Both the position numbers and the translations under genes were made by a program. Shown here one piece after another: positions 34,479-43,704 of a stretch of DNA of 64,000 nt; positions within the stretch are counted from its first letter, which is position 1; each line of letters starts with the position of its first letter. Source of the stretch: an uncultured Blautia sp. Lineage in GTDB: Bacteria; Bacillota; Clostridia; Lachnospirales; Lachnospiraceae. Below the pieces are notes generated by a model. The model had not been told where the DNA came from. It was given only the letters and a program-made list of their open reading frames with translations, and searched no databases. The DNA lies in contig UQHF01000012.1 of the NCBI GenBank assembly GCA_900540785.1, positions 1-64,000 on the forward strand, in the 5' to 3' direction.

Positions 34479-35150
34479 TCAGCGTCTCACCTTTTCTCTG
34501 TAAATCCTGATGATTTCTTCTGTTACCTCTTCAATCCCCATATGGGAAGAATCCACAAGAACGGCATCCTCCGCCTGCTTAAGAGGAGAAACCTCACGGT
34601 TCATATCTCTTTCGTCTCTTGCGATAATGTCTCTTTTGATTTCCTCAAGGTCACATGATTCTCCCTTTTCTGCCAGCTCCTGGTATCTGCGCTGTGCCCT
34701 TGTGTCTGCACTCGCAGTCAGGTAAATCTTTACATCTGCATTCGGAAGAATCGTTGTTCCTATATCACGTCCGTCCATTACCACGTTGTTCTGCGCTGCA
34801 AGGTTTCTCTGAAGGGAAAGAAGCTTCTCTCTTACCTTTCCGTTTGCAGAGCTTACAGACGCCATTTTTCCCACTTCCTCTGTGCGAAGGTAAGAAGTTA
34901 CATTTTCCTCCCCAAGAAGAACCTGCTGCTCTCCATTTTCATAGCAGATAGAAATTTCCGCACCCTGACATTTCTCTTCAATTTCTTTGGAATCCTCTCC
35001 TGTCACATGGTTTTTCAGAAGATAATATGCCATAGCTCTGTACATGGCTCCTGTATCCACATAAATAAAAGACAGCTCCTTTGCCACTTTTCTGGCTATG
35101 GTACTTTTTCCGGCTCCTGCCGGACCATCGATCGCAATATTACAACCCAT
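34479..35150 (-). CDS. cmk: Cytidylate kinase
   Basis: A 223-residue cytidylate kinase converting CMP/dCMP to the diphosphate with ATP. The P-loop is IDGPAGAGKSTIARKVA (about 7-23). Next come YVDTGAMYRAMAYYLL (substrate region), VMDGRDIGTTILPNAD and the RAQRRYQEL lid, all standard. It lies between an FAD oxidoreductase gene (16 bases) and ispH (one base), the usual clostridial order. Confidence 0.96.
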   Translation of the reverse strand: MGCNIAIDGPAGAGKSTIARKVAKELSFIYVDTGAMYRAMAYYLLKNHVTGEDSKEIEEKCQGAEISICYENGEQQVLLGEENVTSYLRTEEVGKMASVSSANGKVREKLLSLQRNLAAQNNVVMDGRDIGTTILPNADVKIYLTASADTRAQRRYQELAEKGESCDLEEIKRDIIARDERDMNREVSPLKQAEDAVLVDSSHMGIEEVTEEIIRIYREKVRR

Positions 35151-35166
35151 CTTCTATCCTCCTCTG

Positions 35167-36396
35167 TTACTGAATTGCCTGCGCTGCCAGATATGCCGTA
35201 GACCAGGCAATCTGCAGATTATATCCGCCTGTCACTGCATCCAGATCAAGAACCTCTCCGATAAAATAGAGATTCTTTACTTTTTTTGATTCCATCGTGC
35301 CCGGCTGCACTTCTTTTACTGACACGCCGCCTCTTGTAATAATAGCTTCCTTAAATTCTCCCATCCCTGTAATCGTAAACGGAAAAGCCTTTACAATTTC
35401 TTCAAATCCAAGACGTTCTTCCCTGGAAATTTCATGAATTTTTTTATCTGCAGGAATACCGCCAAGCTCCAGCATAACAGGAGTCAGGGAAGAAGGAAAC
35501 AGCACGCCGATCACATTTTTAAACTGTTTATTCTGTCCGGCATCAAATTCCCTTAAAACCCTTGCATCAAGCTGTTCCTTTGTAAGAGCAGGCTTCAGAT
35601 CAAGATACCCTCTGCACTCTCCTTTTTTAAGCCACCTTCCCACATGGGCACTGGCAGAAAGGATCATGGGGCCTGTCACTCCGAAATGGGTAAACATCAT
35701 TTCCCCAAAATCCTGATAAACTGTCTTTTTTCCGCATTTTACAGTGAGCGCCACATTTTTAAGAGAAAGCCCCTGAAGTTTTGGAATGTATTCTTCTCTT
35801 GTGTGAAGAGGTACAAGGGACGGCTCTATTTCTGTTACCGTATGCCCCATATCTTTTGCAAACCGGTATCCGTCTCCTGTTGAGCCTGTCGCCTGATAGG
35901 AAAATCCGCCTGTTGCCACGATCACACTGTCGCCAGAGAGAAAGCTTCCGTCTTTCAGGACAACGCCTGTGACCGTTCCATTCTCTTCTTTTAATTCTTT
36001 TACCTCTGTGTGGAGATGGATCACTGCACCGGCTTTTTTCAGCGCTCTTTCCAGTCCTCTGATAATATCAGAAGAGTGATCGGATTCCGGGAACACCCTG
36101 CCGCCCCGTTCTACTTTAAGCGGAATGCCAAGCTCCTCAAAAAACGACATCACGTCCTGACTGTTCCAGGAATAAAAGGCGCTGTAAAGAAATTTGGGAT
36201 TCTGCATCACAGCAGGAAACAGTTCCTCTGTGTCACAATTATTTGTAACATTACAGCGTCCCTTTCCTGTAATATAGAGTTTCTTACCCAGCTTTTCATT
36301 TTTTTCCAGAATATGGACCTCATGGCCATTCCTTGCGGCGTGAACGCCTGCCATCATGCCGGCAGCTCCTCCGCCAACAATCAATACCTTGCTCAT
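35167..36396 (-). CDS. HI0933-family FAD-dependent oxidoreductase
   Basis: A 409-residue flavoprotein of the HI0933 / aminoacetone-oxidase-like group. The FAD motif is VLIVGGGAAGMMAGVHAARNG at the start (ending the first 25 residues), with KLYITGKGRCNVTN and FVATGGFSYQATGSTGDGY-like parts (here VIVATGGFSYQATGSTGDG) and a C-terminal ...DAVTGGYNLQIAWSTA that closes the FAD site. The substrate is unknown. It is first in the run that contains cmk, ispH and the S1 gene, an arrangement that is conserved in Clostridia. Confidence 0.88.
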   Translation of the reverse strand: MSKVLIVGGGAAGMMAGVHAARNGHEVHILEKNEKLGKKLYITGKGRCNVTNNCDTEELFPAVMQNPKFLYSAFYSWNSQDVMSFFEELGIPLKVERGGRVFPESDHSSDIIRGLERALKKAGAVIHLHTEVKELKEENGTVTGVVLKDGSFLSGDSVIVATGGFSYQATGSTGDGYRFAKDMGHTVTEIEPSLVPLHTREEYIPKLQGLSLKNVALTVKCGKKTVYQDFGEMMFTHFGVTGPMILSASAHVGRWLKKGECRGYLDLKPALTKEQLDARVLREFDAGQNKQFKNVIGVLFPSSLTPVMLELGGIPADKKIHEISREERLGFEEIVKAFPFTITGMGEFKEAIITRGGVSVKEVQPGTMESKKVKNLYFIGEVLDLDAVTGGYNLQIAWSTAYLAAQAIQ

Positions 36397-36433
36397 GAAA
36401 GTACCTTCCTTAATTTTTCTTTATAATCCAGTA

Positions 36434-36459
36434 AGGGAGCCTGCTATTGCAAGCTCCCT
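36434..36459 (-). terminator. Hairpin after oadA
   Basis: AGGGAGC (36434-36440) and GCTCCCT (36453-36459) form a 7-base stem around a 12-base loop that has internal pairing. It lies just below the oadA stop; the T-run is better on the plus side (TAGTTTTTATT). Confidence 0.5.
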
Positions 36460-36469
36460 GTAGTTTTTA

Positions 36470-37882
36470 TTAAACCGGATATGCTCCGTTTTTCTTGTCT
36501 GCTGCTGTTTCATCAACCTTTGTCTGCTGTGCCTGACGATATTTGAAGAAATCAGTTGCAACCTGTGGGAACAGTGCATAGGAAAGAACGTCCTCATCCT
36601 GCTCCTTGTACTGTGCCATTTCACTTTCCAGCTTATCCAGCTCATTGTCAAGCAGGTCTGCCGGACGGCATGTGATCGGCTCTACATCGCCAATACATTT
36701 TTTCTGTACTTCTGCGTTGAATGGTTTTGCTGTTGCACCATATTTTCCGCTTAATACATCTTTTGTCTCTTTTGTAACCATCTTGTATCTCTCGCCCATA
36801 AGAACATTGAATACAGCCTGTGTACCAACGATCTGGGAAGACGGAGTAACAAGCGGCGGCTCGCCGAGGTCTTTACGTACACGCGGTACTTCTTCCAGAA
36901 CATCGTAGAATTTATCTTCTGCATGCTGTTCTTTTAACTGGGAGGTAAGGTTGGAAAGCATACCGCCCGGTACCTGGTAAAGTAAAGTCTTGATGTTTAC
37001 ACCAAGGTTCTTCGGATTTAACAGACCGCTGTCAAGGGCTTCGTCACGCATTGGACGGAAGTAGTCTGCGATCTCAGCAAGAAGCTGCTGATCAAATCCT
37101 GTATCGTATGGTGTTCCCTTAAAGGTTTCTACCATAACCTCTGTTGCAGGCTGGGAAGTACCAAGCGCAAATGGAGACATTGCAGTGTCAATGATGTCAA
37201 CGCCTGCCTCTACTGCTTTTAAGTAAGTCATGGAAGCAACGCCTGATGTGTAATGTGTATGAAGGTCGATCGGGATCTTCACAGTTTCTTTCAGGGCTGT
37301 TACAAGCTCTGTTGCCTTGTATGGAAGAAGAAGACCAGCCATATCTTTAATACAGATAGAATCTGCGCCCATTTCCTCAATACGTTTTGCAATGCTTGTC
37401 CAGTATTCCAGTGTATACGCATCTCCCAGTGTGTAGGAAAGCGCTACCTGTGCGTGTGCTTTTTCTTTGTTTGCTGCAGAAACGGCTGTCTGAAGGTTTC
37501 TTAAGTCGTTCATACAGTCAAAAATACGGATAATGTCAATTCCGTTTGCAGCAGATTTCTGTACGAAATACTCTACTACGTCATCTGCGTAAGGACGGTA
37601 TCCAAGGATATTCTGTCCACGGAAAAGCATCTGTAATTTTGTGTTCTTGAATCCGTCACGAAGTTTACGAAGTCTTTCCCACGGATCTTCCTTCAGGAAA
37701 CGAAGGGAAGCGTCAAATGTTGCGCCGCCCCAGCACTCTACTGCATGATAGCCGACTTTATCCAGTTTATCTACGATCGGAAGCATCTGCTCTGTGCTCA
37801 TACGTGTTGCAATTAAAGACTGGTGAGCGTCACGCAGAATGGTTTCCACAATTTTAACAGGTTTTTTTTCAATTTCTGCCAT
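36470..37882 (-). CDS. oadA: Oxaloacetate decarboxylase alpha-type carboxyltransferase
   Basis: A 470-residue carboxyltransferase like OadA or pyruvate carboxylase subunit B. It moves carboxyl from oxaloacetate to biotin with a bound divalent metal. VETILRDAHQSLIATRM (residues 10-26) and ECWGGATFD, FRGQNILGYRPYADD and DLHTHYTSGVASM with the metal His pair are all present. It has no C-terminal biotin domain; the separate carrier at 39109-39474 probably takes its place. It is last in a five-gene run that also has an MmdA-type carboxyltransferase, so two substrates may feed the same pump. Confidence 0.92.
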   Translation of the reverse strand: MAEIEKKPVKIVETILRDAHQSLIATRMSTEQMLPIVDKLDKVGYHAVECWGGATFDASLRFLKEDPWERLRKLRDGFKNTKLQMLFRGQNILGYRPYADDVVEYFVQKSAANGIDIIRIFDCMNDLRNLQTAVSAANKEKAHAQVALSYTLGDAYTLEYWTSIAKRIEEMGADSICIKDMAGLLLPYKATELVTALKETVKIPIDLHTHYTSGVASMTYLKAVEAGVDIIDTAMSPFALGTSQPATEVMVETFKGTPYDTGFDQQLLAEIADYFRPMRDEALDSGLLNPKNLGVNIKTLLYQVPGGMLSNLTSQLKEQHAEDKFYDVLEEVPRVRKDLGEPPLVTPSSQIVGTQAVFNVLMGERYKMVTKETKDVLSGKYGATAKPFNAEVQKKCIGDVEPITCRPADLLDNELDKLESEMAQYKEQDEDVLSYALFPQVATDFFKYRQAQQTKVDETAADKKNGAYPV

Positions 37883-37943
37883 TGTTCTACTCCTTTTATT
37901 TTTTTATAACAAGGAAGTTCGATTCACGAAATTCGACCTTCGC

Positions 37944-39092
37944 TTACACGCCGAAAATAGCCATAAAGGTTCCGGCAGCTACTGCTGTACCGATAACACC
38001 GGCTACGTTTGGTCCCATAGCGTGCATTAACAGGAAGTTTGTAGGATCTGCTTCCGCACCTACCTTCTGAGATACACGGGCAGCCATCGGAACGGCAGAT
38101 ACACCTGCTGAACCGATAAGCGGGTTGATCTTTCCGCCGGAGAGCTTGCACATAACCTTACCAAGCATAACACCGCCGAATGTACCAAAGGCAAAGGCAA
38201 CAAGACCTAATACTACGATTTTCAGGGTATCTACATTTAAGAATGCCTCTGCGCTTGTAGAAGCACCTACAGAAGTACCCAGAAGAATAACTACGATATA
38301 CATAAGAGCATTGGATGCTGTTTCTGTAAGCTGTTTTACAACACCGCTCTCTCTGAAAAGGTTACCAAGCATCAGCATACCTACAAGCGGAGCTGTTGTT
38401 GGCAGAATCAGACAAACAACGATTGTGATCACGATCGGGAACAGGATTTTTTCCAGTTTGGATACCGGACGAAGCTGTTCCATTTTAATCTTACGTTCTT
38501 TCTCTGTTGTACACGCCTTCATGATCGGAGGCTGGATGATCGGCACAAGTGACATATAAGAATATGCCGCCACCGCGATCGGTCCCATAAGAGCTGTCTG
38601 TCCAAGCTTACCAGCAAGGAAGATAGAAGTCGGACCGTCTGCTCCACCGATGATGGAGATTGCTGCTGCTGCTTTTCCGTTGAATCCAAGGAAGATTGCA
38701 AGGAAGTAAGCTACATAAATACCAAGCTGTGCCGCTGCACCCATGAGGAAGCTCTTCGGGTTTGCGATCAGCGGAGCAAAGTCTGTCATGGCACCTACGC
38801 CCATGAAGATCAGAGATGGAAGAATACTCCACTCATCCAGGATATAGAAGTAATGAAGAAGTCCGCCCACTCCATTTGACATATCTTCCGGTCTTGCCAT
38901 AATATCAGGATAAATATTTACAAGAAGCATACCGAAAGCGATCGGAACAAGAAGCAGCGGTTCAAATCCGTGACGGATTGCCAGGTATAAGAACACACAT
39001 GCCACGATTATCATCAGATAGTTGCCCCATGTCAGATTAAAAAATGCAGTCTGATGGATCAGGTTGGACACGGTATCTACTACATAAGACAT
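37944..39092 (-). CDS. Sodium-pump decarboxylase beta subunit
   Basis: A 382-residue integral membrane subunit (OadB/MmdB/GcdB family) that decarboxylates carboxybiotin and exports sodium ions. Typical segments: ISIIGGADGPTSIFLAGKLG (the key Asp in GGADGPT), GVGAMTDFAPLIANPKSF, and GKINPLIGSAGVSAVPMAARV with the DPTNF motif in QKVGAEADPTNFLLMHAMGP. About nine TM segments. The rnf complex in the same window would also use the ion gradient. It is 16 bases below the biotin carrier gene. Confidence 0.94.
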   Translation of the reverse strand: MSYVVDTVSNLIHQTAFFNLTWGNYLMIIVACVFLYLAIRHGFEPLLLVPIAFGMLLVNIYPDIMARPEDMSNGVGGLLHYFYILDEWSILPSLIFMGVGAMTDFAPLIANPKSFLMGAAAQLGIYVAYFLAIFLGFNGKAAAAISIIGGADGPTSIFLAGKLGQTALMGPIAVAAYSYMSLVPIIQPPIMKACTTEKERKIKMEQLRPVSKLEKILFPIVITIVVCLILPTTAPLVGMLMLGNLFRESGVVKQLTETASNALMYIVVILLGTSVGASTSAEAFLNVDTLKIVVLGLVAFAFGTFGGVMLGKVMCKLSGGKINPLIGSAGVSAVPMAARVSQKVGAEADPTNFLLMHAMGPNVAGVIGTAVAAGTFMAIFGV

Positions 39093-39108
39093 TTGATTCC
39101 CTCCCGTC

Positions 39109-39474
39109 TTAGTTCATTGTTGCTAAAGTATCTCCGTTTTCTACAGACGCACCTTCTGCAACATCAATGCTTGCAATCGTGCCGTCCTGAGGAGCTACTA
39201 CCGGAATCTCCATTTTCATGGACTCCAGAATCACAACACTGTCACCGGCTTTTACTGCCTGTCCTGCGGAAGCTACGATTTTTACAACTTTACCCGGTAC
39301 AGAAGCAGTAACCTTTACTGCGCCAGCGCCTGCTGCAGGAGCTGCTGCCTTTGGAGCTGCTTTCGGTGCAGCCTTTGGTGCTGCTGCCGGTGCTGCAGGA
39401 GCGGAAACGCTTCCTGTCTCTTCCACTGTAACTTCATATGCTGTTCCGTTTACAGTAATTGTATAACTTTTCAT
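39109..39474 (-). CDS. Biotin carboxyl carrier protein of the sodium pump
   Basis: A 121-residue biotin carrier (MmdC/GcdC-like). An N-terminal SAGA-like strand (KSYTITVNGTAYEVTVEE) is followed by an Ala/Pro/Lys linker (about 25-50, repeated APKA units) and the biotinyl domain, whose lysine lies in ESMKMEIP. It shuttles the carboxyl group from a carboxyltransferase to the beta subunit. The repeat linker acts as a swinging arm. It lies between the delta-type and beta subunit genes. Confidence 0.94.
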   Translation of the reverse strand: MKSYTITVNGTAYEVTVEETGSVSAPAAPAAAPKAAPKAAPKAAAPAAGAGAVKVTASVPGKVVKIVASAGQAVKAGDSVVILESMKMEIPVVAPQDGTIASIDVAEGASVENGDTLATMN

Positions 39475-39496
39475 TTTAAAATCCTCCTAATGTCAT

Positions 39497-40237
39497 TTAT
39501 CTTTTTTTACGATTCACTTTACGGATAGAACGGACAACAAATCCGTCTGTGCTTGTTCCTTCGCTTGCTGCGATTGCTGCGGAAATAACGGCGATAAGCT
39601 CTGTATCGTCTGTTTCTTCCTGTACAGGTGCCACAACAACAGGTGCCGGAGCCGGCGCTTCCTTTTTCTCCTCTTTTTTGCCGCCGAAGATCATCGGTAC
39701 AAATTTAAAGAGGTAAATAATAAAGGAAAGGAAAATCAGCATGATAAATACGGTTCCAAGACCCATCAGGGTATTTAAACCTGCTCTCTGTAAAGTAACA
39801 CTCATAGGATACTGTACATCTACACTCATGGAAAGCGGCATACCCTGCTCGTCAAACAGGTAAACAAAATTTGCGTCTGCTTTTTCAAAGAGAACCGGTA
39901 CCGTTACTGTATACTGGTCGTCTGCAAACACGATCTCTGTTTCTCCTGCTTTTTCCTGGTCTGCGCTTTTCTCTCCAACTTCTTCCAGTGAACCTTCCCA
40001 TGCTTCCATTGCAGATACGGTAAATTCATCACCGGATTCGATATAAGCGTCAATCTCTTCCTCGGAAAGAGGAATAATTGTCTCAGTAAGCCCTTCTGCC
40101 GTAGCAACCAGAGCTTCTTTTACGTTGGCATCAATTTCCTCTTCTGCCCACACAACGGCTGTACCAGCTACTGTAAGAGATGCTGCACAGGCTGTTGCTG
40201 CAAGGACAGCGGAGATTTTCTTAAAAATATGCTTCAT
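39497..40237 (-). CDS. OadG-family subunit with signal peptide and extracytoplasmic domain
   Basis: A 246-residue protein. The C-terminal half is OadG-like: one TM segment (about 153-178, MGLGTVFIMLIFLSFIIYLF), an Ala/Pro/Val stretch (PAPAPVVVAP) and an ending helix. Unlike short OadG (about 80-100 residues), it has an N-terminal signal-like segment (about 8-30) and a 120-residue domain outside the membrane (KEALVATAEGLTETIIPLSEEE, FADDQYTVTVPVLFEKAD). Such long forms occur in clostridial sodium-pump clusters. Start 40237 has GAGGTGAAG before it; a GTG three codons upstream is possible. Confidence 0.82.
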   Translation of the reverse strand: MKHIFKKISAVLAATACAASLTVAGTAVVWAEEEIDANVKEALVATAEGLTETIIPLSEEEIDAYIESGDEFTVSAMEAWEGSLEEVGEKSADQEKAGETEIVFADDQYTVTVPVLFEKADANFVYLFDEQGMPLSMSVDVQYPMSVTLQRAGLNTLMGLGTVFIMLIFLSFIIYLFKFVPMIFGGKKEEKKEAPAPAPVVVAPVQEETDDTELIAVISAAIAASEGTSTDGFVVRSIRKVNRKKR

Positions 40238-40251
40238 ATGCTTCACCTCGC

Positions 40252-41688
40252 TCAGACCGTTCCGTGTTTTTTAGATGGGCGGTCTTCTCTCTTTGTGAAC
40301 AGCATTTCAAATGCTCCGATTACATATTTTCTTGTATCAGCCGGAGAAATTACAGCGTCTACATAGCCTCTTGCTGCTGCGGAAGCCACGCCTGACTGAA
40401 GTTCTCTGTACTGTGCTGCTTTTTCTTTTAATGTTGCAGCATCTGCATCAGCGTACATGATTTTTGCTGCAAGATCTGCGTCCATCATTCCGATTTCTGC
40501 ATTTTCCCATGCAAATACCATATCTGCGCCTGTTGCTTTGCTGTTCATTGCGATATAAGCATTTCCGTAAGCTTTTCCGATGATCACATTTACCTTCGGA
40601 ACAGTTGCGTCTGCGAAAGCGTGAACCATCTCACCTACAGATTTTGCCATCATCTTTTCGTTGCAGAGAGTTGCTTTAAATCCGGTTACGTTTGTAAGAG
40701 TGAGAACCGGAATCTCAAAAGCATCACAGAATTTCACAAATTCTGCTGCTTTTCTTGCGCCCCTTGCAGAAAGGCTTCCGTCAAATTCTTCTGCCTTGTT
40801 TCCTTCCTCGTCATAAATCTCGCTTCTGTTTGCAACAGCGCCCACAGTTGCTCCATTTAAACGCATAAAGCCTGTTACCACATCTTTTCCGTATGCGTCT
40901 TTTGTTTCAAGGAAGATACCGTTGTCTGCGATTCTGGAAAGTGCAAGGGCTGTGTCACCTGCACAGTTTGCAATGTCTTCACATACACGGTTTAAGTCGT
41001 CTGTGCACTCAACAAAAGAATCGTTATCTTCGTTATTAGATGGAAGAAGGCTTACAAGTGCACGGATTTTTCCGATCACTTCTTCTTCTGTTCCAACACC
41101 GTCGATCAGACCTGTCTCTTCACTCTGGAATTTTGCATCAGATGTATCGCATTTGGAAATATGATTTCCTTCCAGTGCGTTCGGGCTGTTTACGAACATT
41201 TTACCATTTTTCTCTTCTACGAAAGTAAAATCTGTAAGAGCCGGAAGAACTGCCATACCGCCACCGCATGTGCCGAAAATACCGGTAATCTGCGGAATCA
41301 CTCCGGAAGCAAGTGTTGCTTTCAGATAAATTTCTCCGAAAGCTTCCAGAGCGTCTGTCGCCTCCTGGAGACGAAGACCTGCACAGTCAACAAGTCCGAT
41401 TACAGGAGCGCCTGTCTTCATTGCCATATCATACAGTCTGGAAATTTTCTTTGCGTGCATTTCACCTACTGTTCCGTTTAATACGGAAGCATCCTGGCTG
41501 TACACGTATACCAGATTCCCATCAATCACACCATATCCGGTAATAACTCCGTCAGAAGGTGCTTTTTTTTCAGCCATGTTGAAATCTGTAGTTCTGGCTG
41601 TTACACTTTGTCCGATTTCAACAAAACTGTTTGCGTCCAGCAAAGAAGTAATTCTTGCGCCCGCTAAGCTTTGTGTTGCATTACTCAT
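40252..41688 (-). CDS. MmdA-type acyl-CoA carboxyltransferase
   Basis: A 478-residue carboxyltransferase of the MmdA/PccB type. The two crotonase-like halves have a GxGG-type oxyanion motif each: GIFGTCGGGMAVLPALTDF (N-half) and IIGKAYGNAYIAMNSKATGAD (C-half). LVDCAGLRLQEATDALE is also typical. The closest well-known relatives are methylmalonyl-CoA decarboxylase alpha and malonate/acyl-CoA carboxylases; the exact acyl-CoA is not certain. It is the first gene of the run that leads to the OadG-type subunit, biotin carrier, beta subunit and oadA. Confidence 0.88.
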   Translation of the reverse strand: MSNATQSLAGARITSLLDANSFVEIGQSVTARTTDFNMAEKKAPSDGVITGYGVIDGNLVYVYSQDASVLNGTVGEMHAKKISRLYDMAMKTGAPVIGLVDCAGLRLQEATDALEAFGEIYLKATLASGVIPQITGIFGTCGGGMAVLPALTDFTFVEEKNGKMFVNSPNALEGNHISKCDTSDAKFQSEETGLIDGVGTEEEVIGKIRALVSLLPSNNEDNDSFVECTDDLNRVCEDIANCAGDTALALSRIADNGIFLETKDAYGKDVVTGFMRLNGATVGAVANRSEIYDEEGNKAEEFDGSLSARGARKAAEFVKFCDAFEIPVLTLTNVTGFKATLCNEKMMAKSVGEMVHAFADATVPKVNVIIGKAYGNAYIAMNSKATGADMVFAWENAEIGMMDADLAAKIMYADADAATLKEKAAQYRELQSGVASAAARGYVDAVISPADTRKYVIGAFEMLFTKREDRPSKKHGTV

Positions 41689-41800
41689 TCTAGTTTGCCC
41701 TCCATTTTATAAAAATTTTAAAAGTATAACCAAAAATTTAGCCAATTCTAATTGTACCTTTTTTTCTACAAAATTTCAATAGCTTTCCTATTTTTTATTT

Positions 41801-42943
41801 TCAAATAAAATCATTTTCTTCTATATAAATTGGAATAGGAAACCAGTTTGCTGTAAGCGGATATTTTCCGGACAGCAGCTCTCTTTCCAGCGAAAGAGGA
41901 GAAAACAAAAAATGGACTGCCTGTTCATAAGTGAGTTCCCCATCAGCCTTCCTGTTTTTCTCTTCACTTATCCGGGTTTTTACCCCTTTTTCCGTTACGT
42001 CTATCTCCAAAAGTCCATATCCCTCTATCAAAAGTCTGACTTCACCCCGGGGCAGACCAATCCTCCGGTGTTTCTGTTCCAGAAGAGCCTCCACCAAAGG
42101 AGCAAACTTCAGAATCCGTATGTTGCTGCATGGCACAATATTATAATACTCGCATAAAAGTCCTGCAGCTGCATATTCCTCCGTTCCCGGAGCAATATTC
42201 ATCATAACTTCAGAAAATCCTCTATCAAACAGACACTTTAAAATCGGTTTTAAATGCTTCTTATCTGCCAGACGCACTTCAGCTATTGCTGCAGTTTTTT
42301 TCTGGGAAACCACGGTGCAATAACCACAGATTTTCTCTTCCTGCCAAAGCACAAAAGGCTTCGCAGACCAGGAACAAAGAATATCCGAAAAATCATTTCT
42401 TTCCCGGTACATATGCAGATCATTTTTACAAAACAGCTTGTCTACCTCTCTCAGGTTCTCCTCTACAAACTCCCTCAGTTCATATCCTTCTGCCTGTTCT
42501 CCTTTCACATTCGCCGGATTAAACACAAATTGTGTCTTGCTGCCTGTTGGCACAAAACCGAAATGTTCATATCGCTGACGCTGCCCATTCAAGACAATAC
42601 ACACACAACCATCCTTTTCCAGTTCTTCTATCGCCGCCGCCATCAGCCGGCGCATAGCGCCCTGATTCCGATAATCCGGTGATACACATACTGTGCCGAT
42701 ATGACCTGTGAGAAGTTCTCTGTCCCCTGCCTGCCAGGTCATCACCTGCGGAAGGATCAGCCCTTTTAGCTCTCCGTCATTTTCCAGAAGAATATGGTCC
42801 TTTACTGTTTTTTCCGGCTCTTTATATAATTTGGGAAGCAAAGTTTCAAACCTTTCATCCGAAGGTTCTTTTCTAAAACACATATCTGCAAAGTCCCGCA
42901 CCCGCTTTCCTTCTCCCGGTTTTCCTTTTCGAATCATTTCCAT
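41801..42943 (-). CDS. Eis-like GNAT acetyltransferase
   Basis: A 380-residue protein with a GNAT domain in the first half (HIGTVCVSPDYRNQGAMRRLM, about residues 79-99) and a second, weaker GNAT-like half plus an SCP2-like end, as in the Eis group. YEHFGFVPTG is the usual end of domain one. Eis proteins acetylate aminoglycosides or other amines; no drug link can be claimed from sequence. Start 42943 is set by GGAGGAATGATC; two upstream Met codons are less well placed. Confidence 0.78.
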   Translation of the reverse strand: MEMIRKGKPGEGKRVRDFADMCFRKEPSDERFETLLPKLYKEPEKTVKDHILLENDGELKGLILPQVMTWQAGDRELLTGHIGTVCVSPDYRNQGAMRRLMAAAIEELEKDGCVCIVLNGQRQRYEHFGFVPTGSKTQFVFNPANVKGEQAEGYELREFVEENLREVDKLFCKNDLHMYRERNDFSDILCSWSAKPFVLWQEEKICGYCTVVSQKKTAAIAEVRLADKKHLKPILKCLFDRGFSEVMMNIAPGTEEYAAAGLLCEYYNIVPCSNIRILKFAPLVEALLEQKHRRIGLPRGEVRLLIEGYGLLEIDVTEKGVKTRISEEKNRKADGELTYEQAVHFLFSPLSLERELLSGKYPLTANWFPIPIYIEENDFI

Positions 42944-43143
42944 GATCATTCCTCCGTCTGTCGTAATCCATATATTTCTGGTACATAAACTATCACGAAA
43001 AAACAAAACCGTCAATAAAATCGCTGTTCTGTTTTTTTCTGATGGATTTTATGGTAGAATCATCGTGAAAGTACGAAGTGCAAAGCAATTCGTCAGGCAT
43101 CTTTTAACTGCAACATCATATACCCCTACAAAAGGAGCTGTTT

Positions 43144-43659
43144 ATGCAATATACAAGTTGTTATTTTTCCCCTCTCGGAAAACTTTTTCTTGCTGCAAAA
43201 GAAGACGGTTTAACAGGAGCATGGTTTGAAGGTCAGAAATACTTTGCAAGTAGTCTTAACGAAGAAACAGAAGAAAAAGAGATTCCGCTTTTTAAAGATG
43301 TGAAAAAATGGCTTACTATTTATTTCTCCGGAAAAGAGCCGGACTTTACCCTTCCCCTGCATCTTACCGGATCTGATTTTCAAAAAGAAGTGTGGGAAAT
43401 CCTCCGTTCTATCCCCTATGGAAAAACTATGACTTACGGAGAAATCGCAAAGCAGATTGCTGCCAGAAAAGGGATTTCCCGTATGTCTGCCCAGGCAGTA
43501 GGCGGCGCAGTGGGGCATAATAAAATTTCTGTCATTGTTCCCTGCCACCGGGTCGTAGGGGCAAACGGAAACCTTACCGGTTATGCAGGAGGCATTGACA
43601 AAAAAATAAAACTTCTGACTCTGGAACATGTAAATATGGATTCCTTTTTTATTCCATAA
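43144..43659 (+). CDS. ogt: Methylated-DNA-protein-cysteine methyltransferase
   Basis: A 171-residue DNA repair protein that removes alkyl groups from O6-alkylguanine to its own Cys. The active site PCHRVVGANG (about 140-149) is intact, and the helix-turn-helix arm TYGEIAKQIAARKGISRMSA with AVGGAVGHNK precedes it. The N-terminal domain is YFSPLGKLFLAAKEDGLTGAWF. It stands alone between two minus-strand genes and has AAAGGAG before the start. A terminator shared with the D,D-carboxypeptidase follows. Confidence 0.93.
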   Translation: MQYTSCYFSPLGKLFLAAKEDGLTGAWFEGQKYFASSLNEETEEKEIPLFKDVKKWLTIYFSGKEPDFTLPLHLTGSDFQKEVWEILRSIPYGKTMTYGEIAKQIAARKGISRMSAQAVGGAVGHNKISVIVPCHRVVGANGNLTGYAGGIDKKIKLLTLEHVNMDSFFIP

Positions 43660-43666
43660 CAAATAG

Positions 43667-43696
43667 GGCTTCTGTCCGCATAACCAAACAGAAGCC
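43667..43696. terminator. Bidirectional terminator after ogt
   Basis: GGCTTCTGT (43667-43675) and ACAGAAGCC (43688-43696) form a 9-base stem with a 12-base loop, followed by GCTCATTTTT on the plus side. It lies between convergent genes. Confidence 0.82.
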
Positions 43697-43704
43697 GCTC
43701 ATTT

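Noticed and set aside
36421..36651. Short minus-strand frame at the oadA end
   Set aside because: It lies in another frame over the oadA C-terminus, with low-complexity basic content and no family match.
39218..39466. Plus-strand Ala-rich frame
   Set aside because: It is the mirror of the Ala/Pro/Lys linker of the biotin carrier gene.
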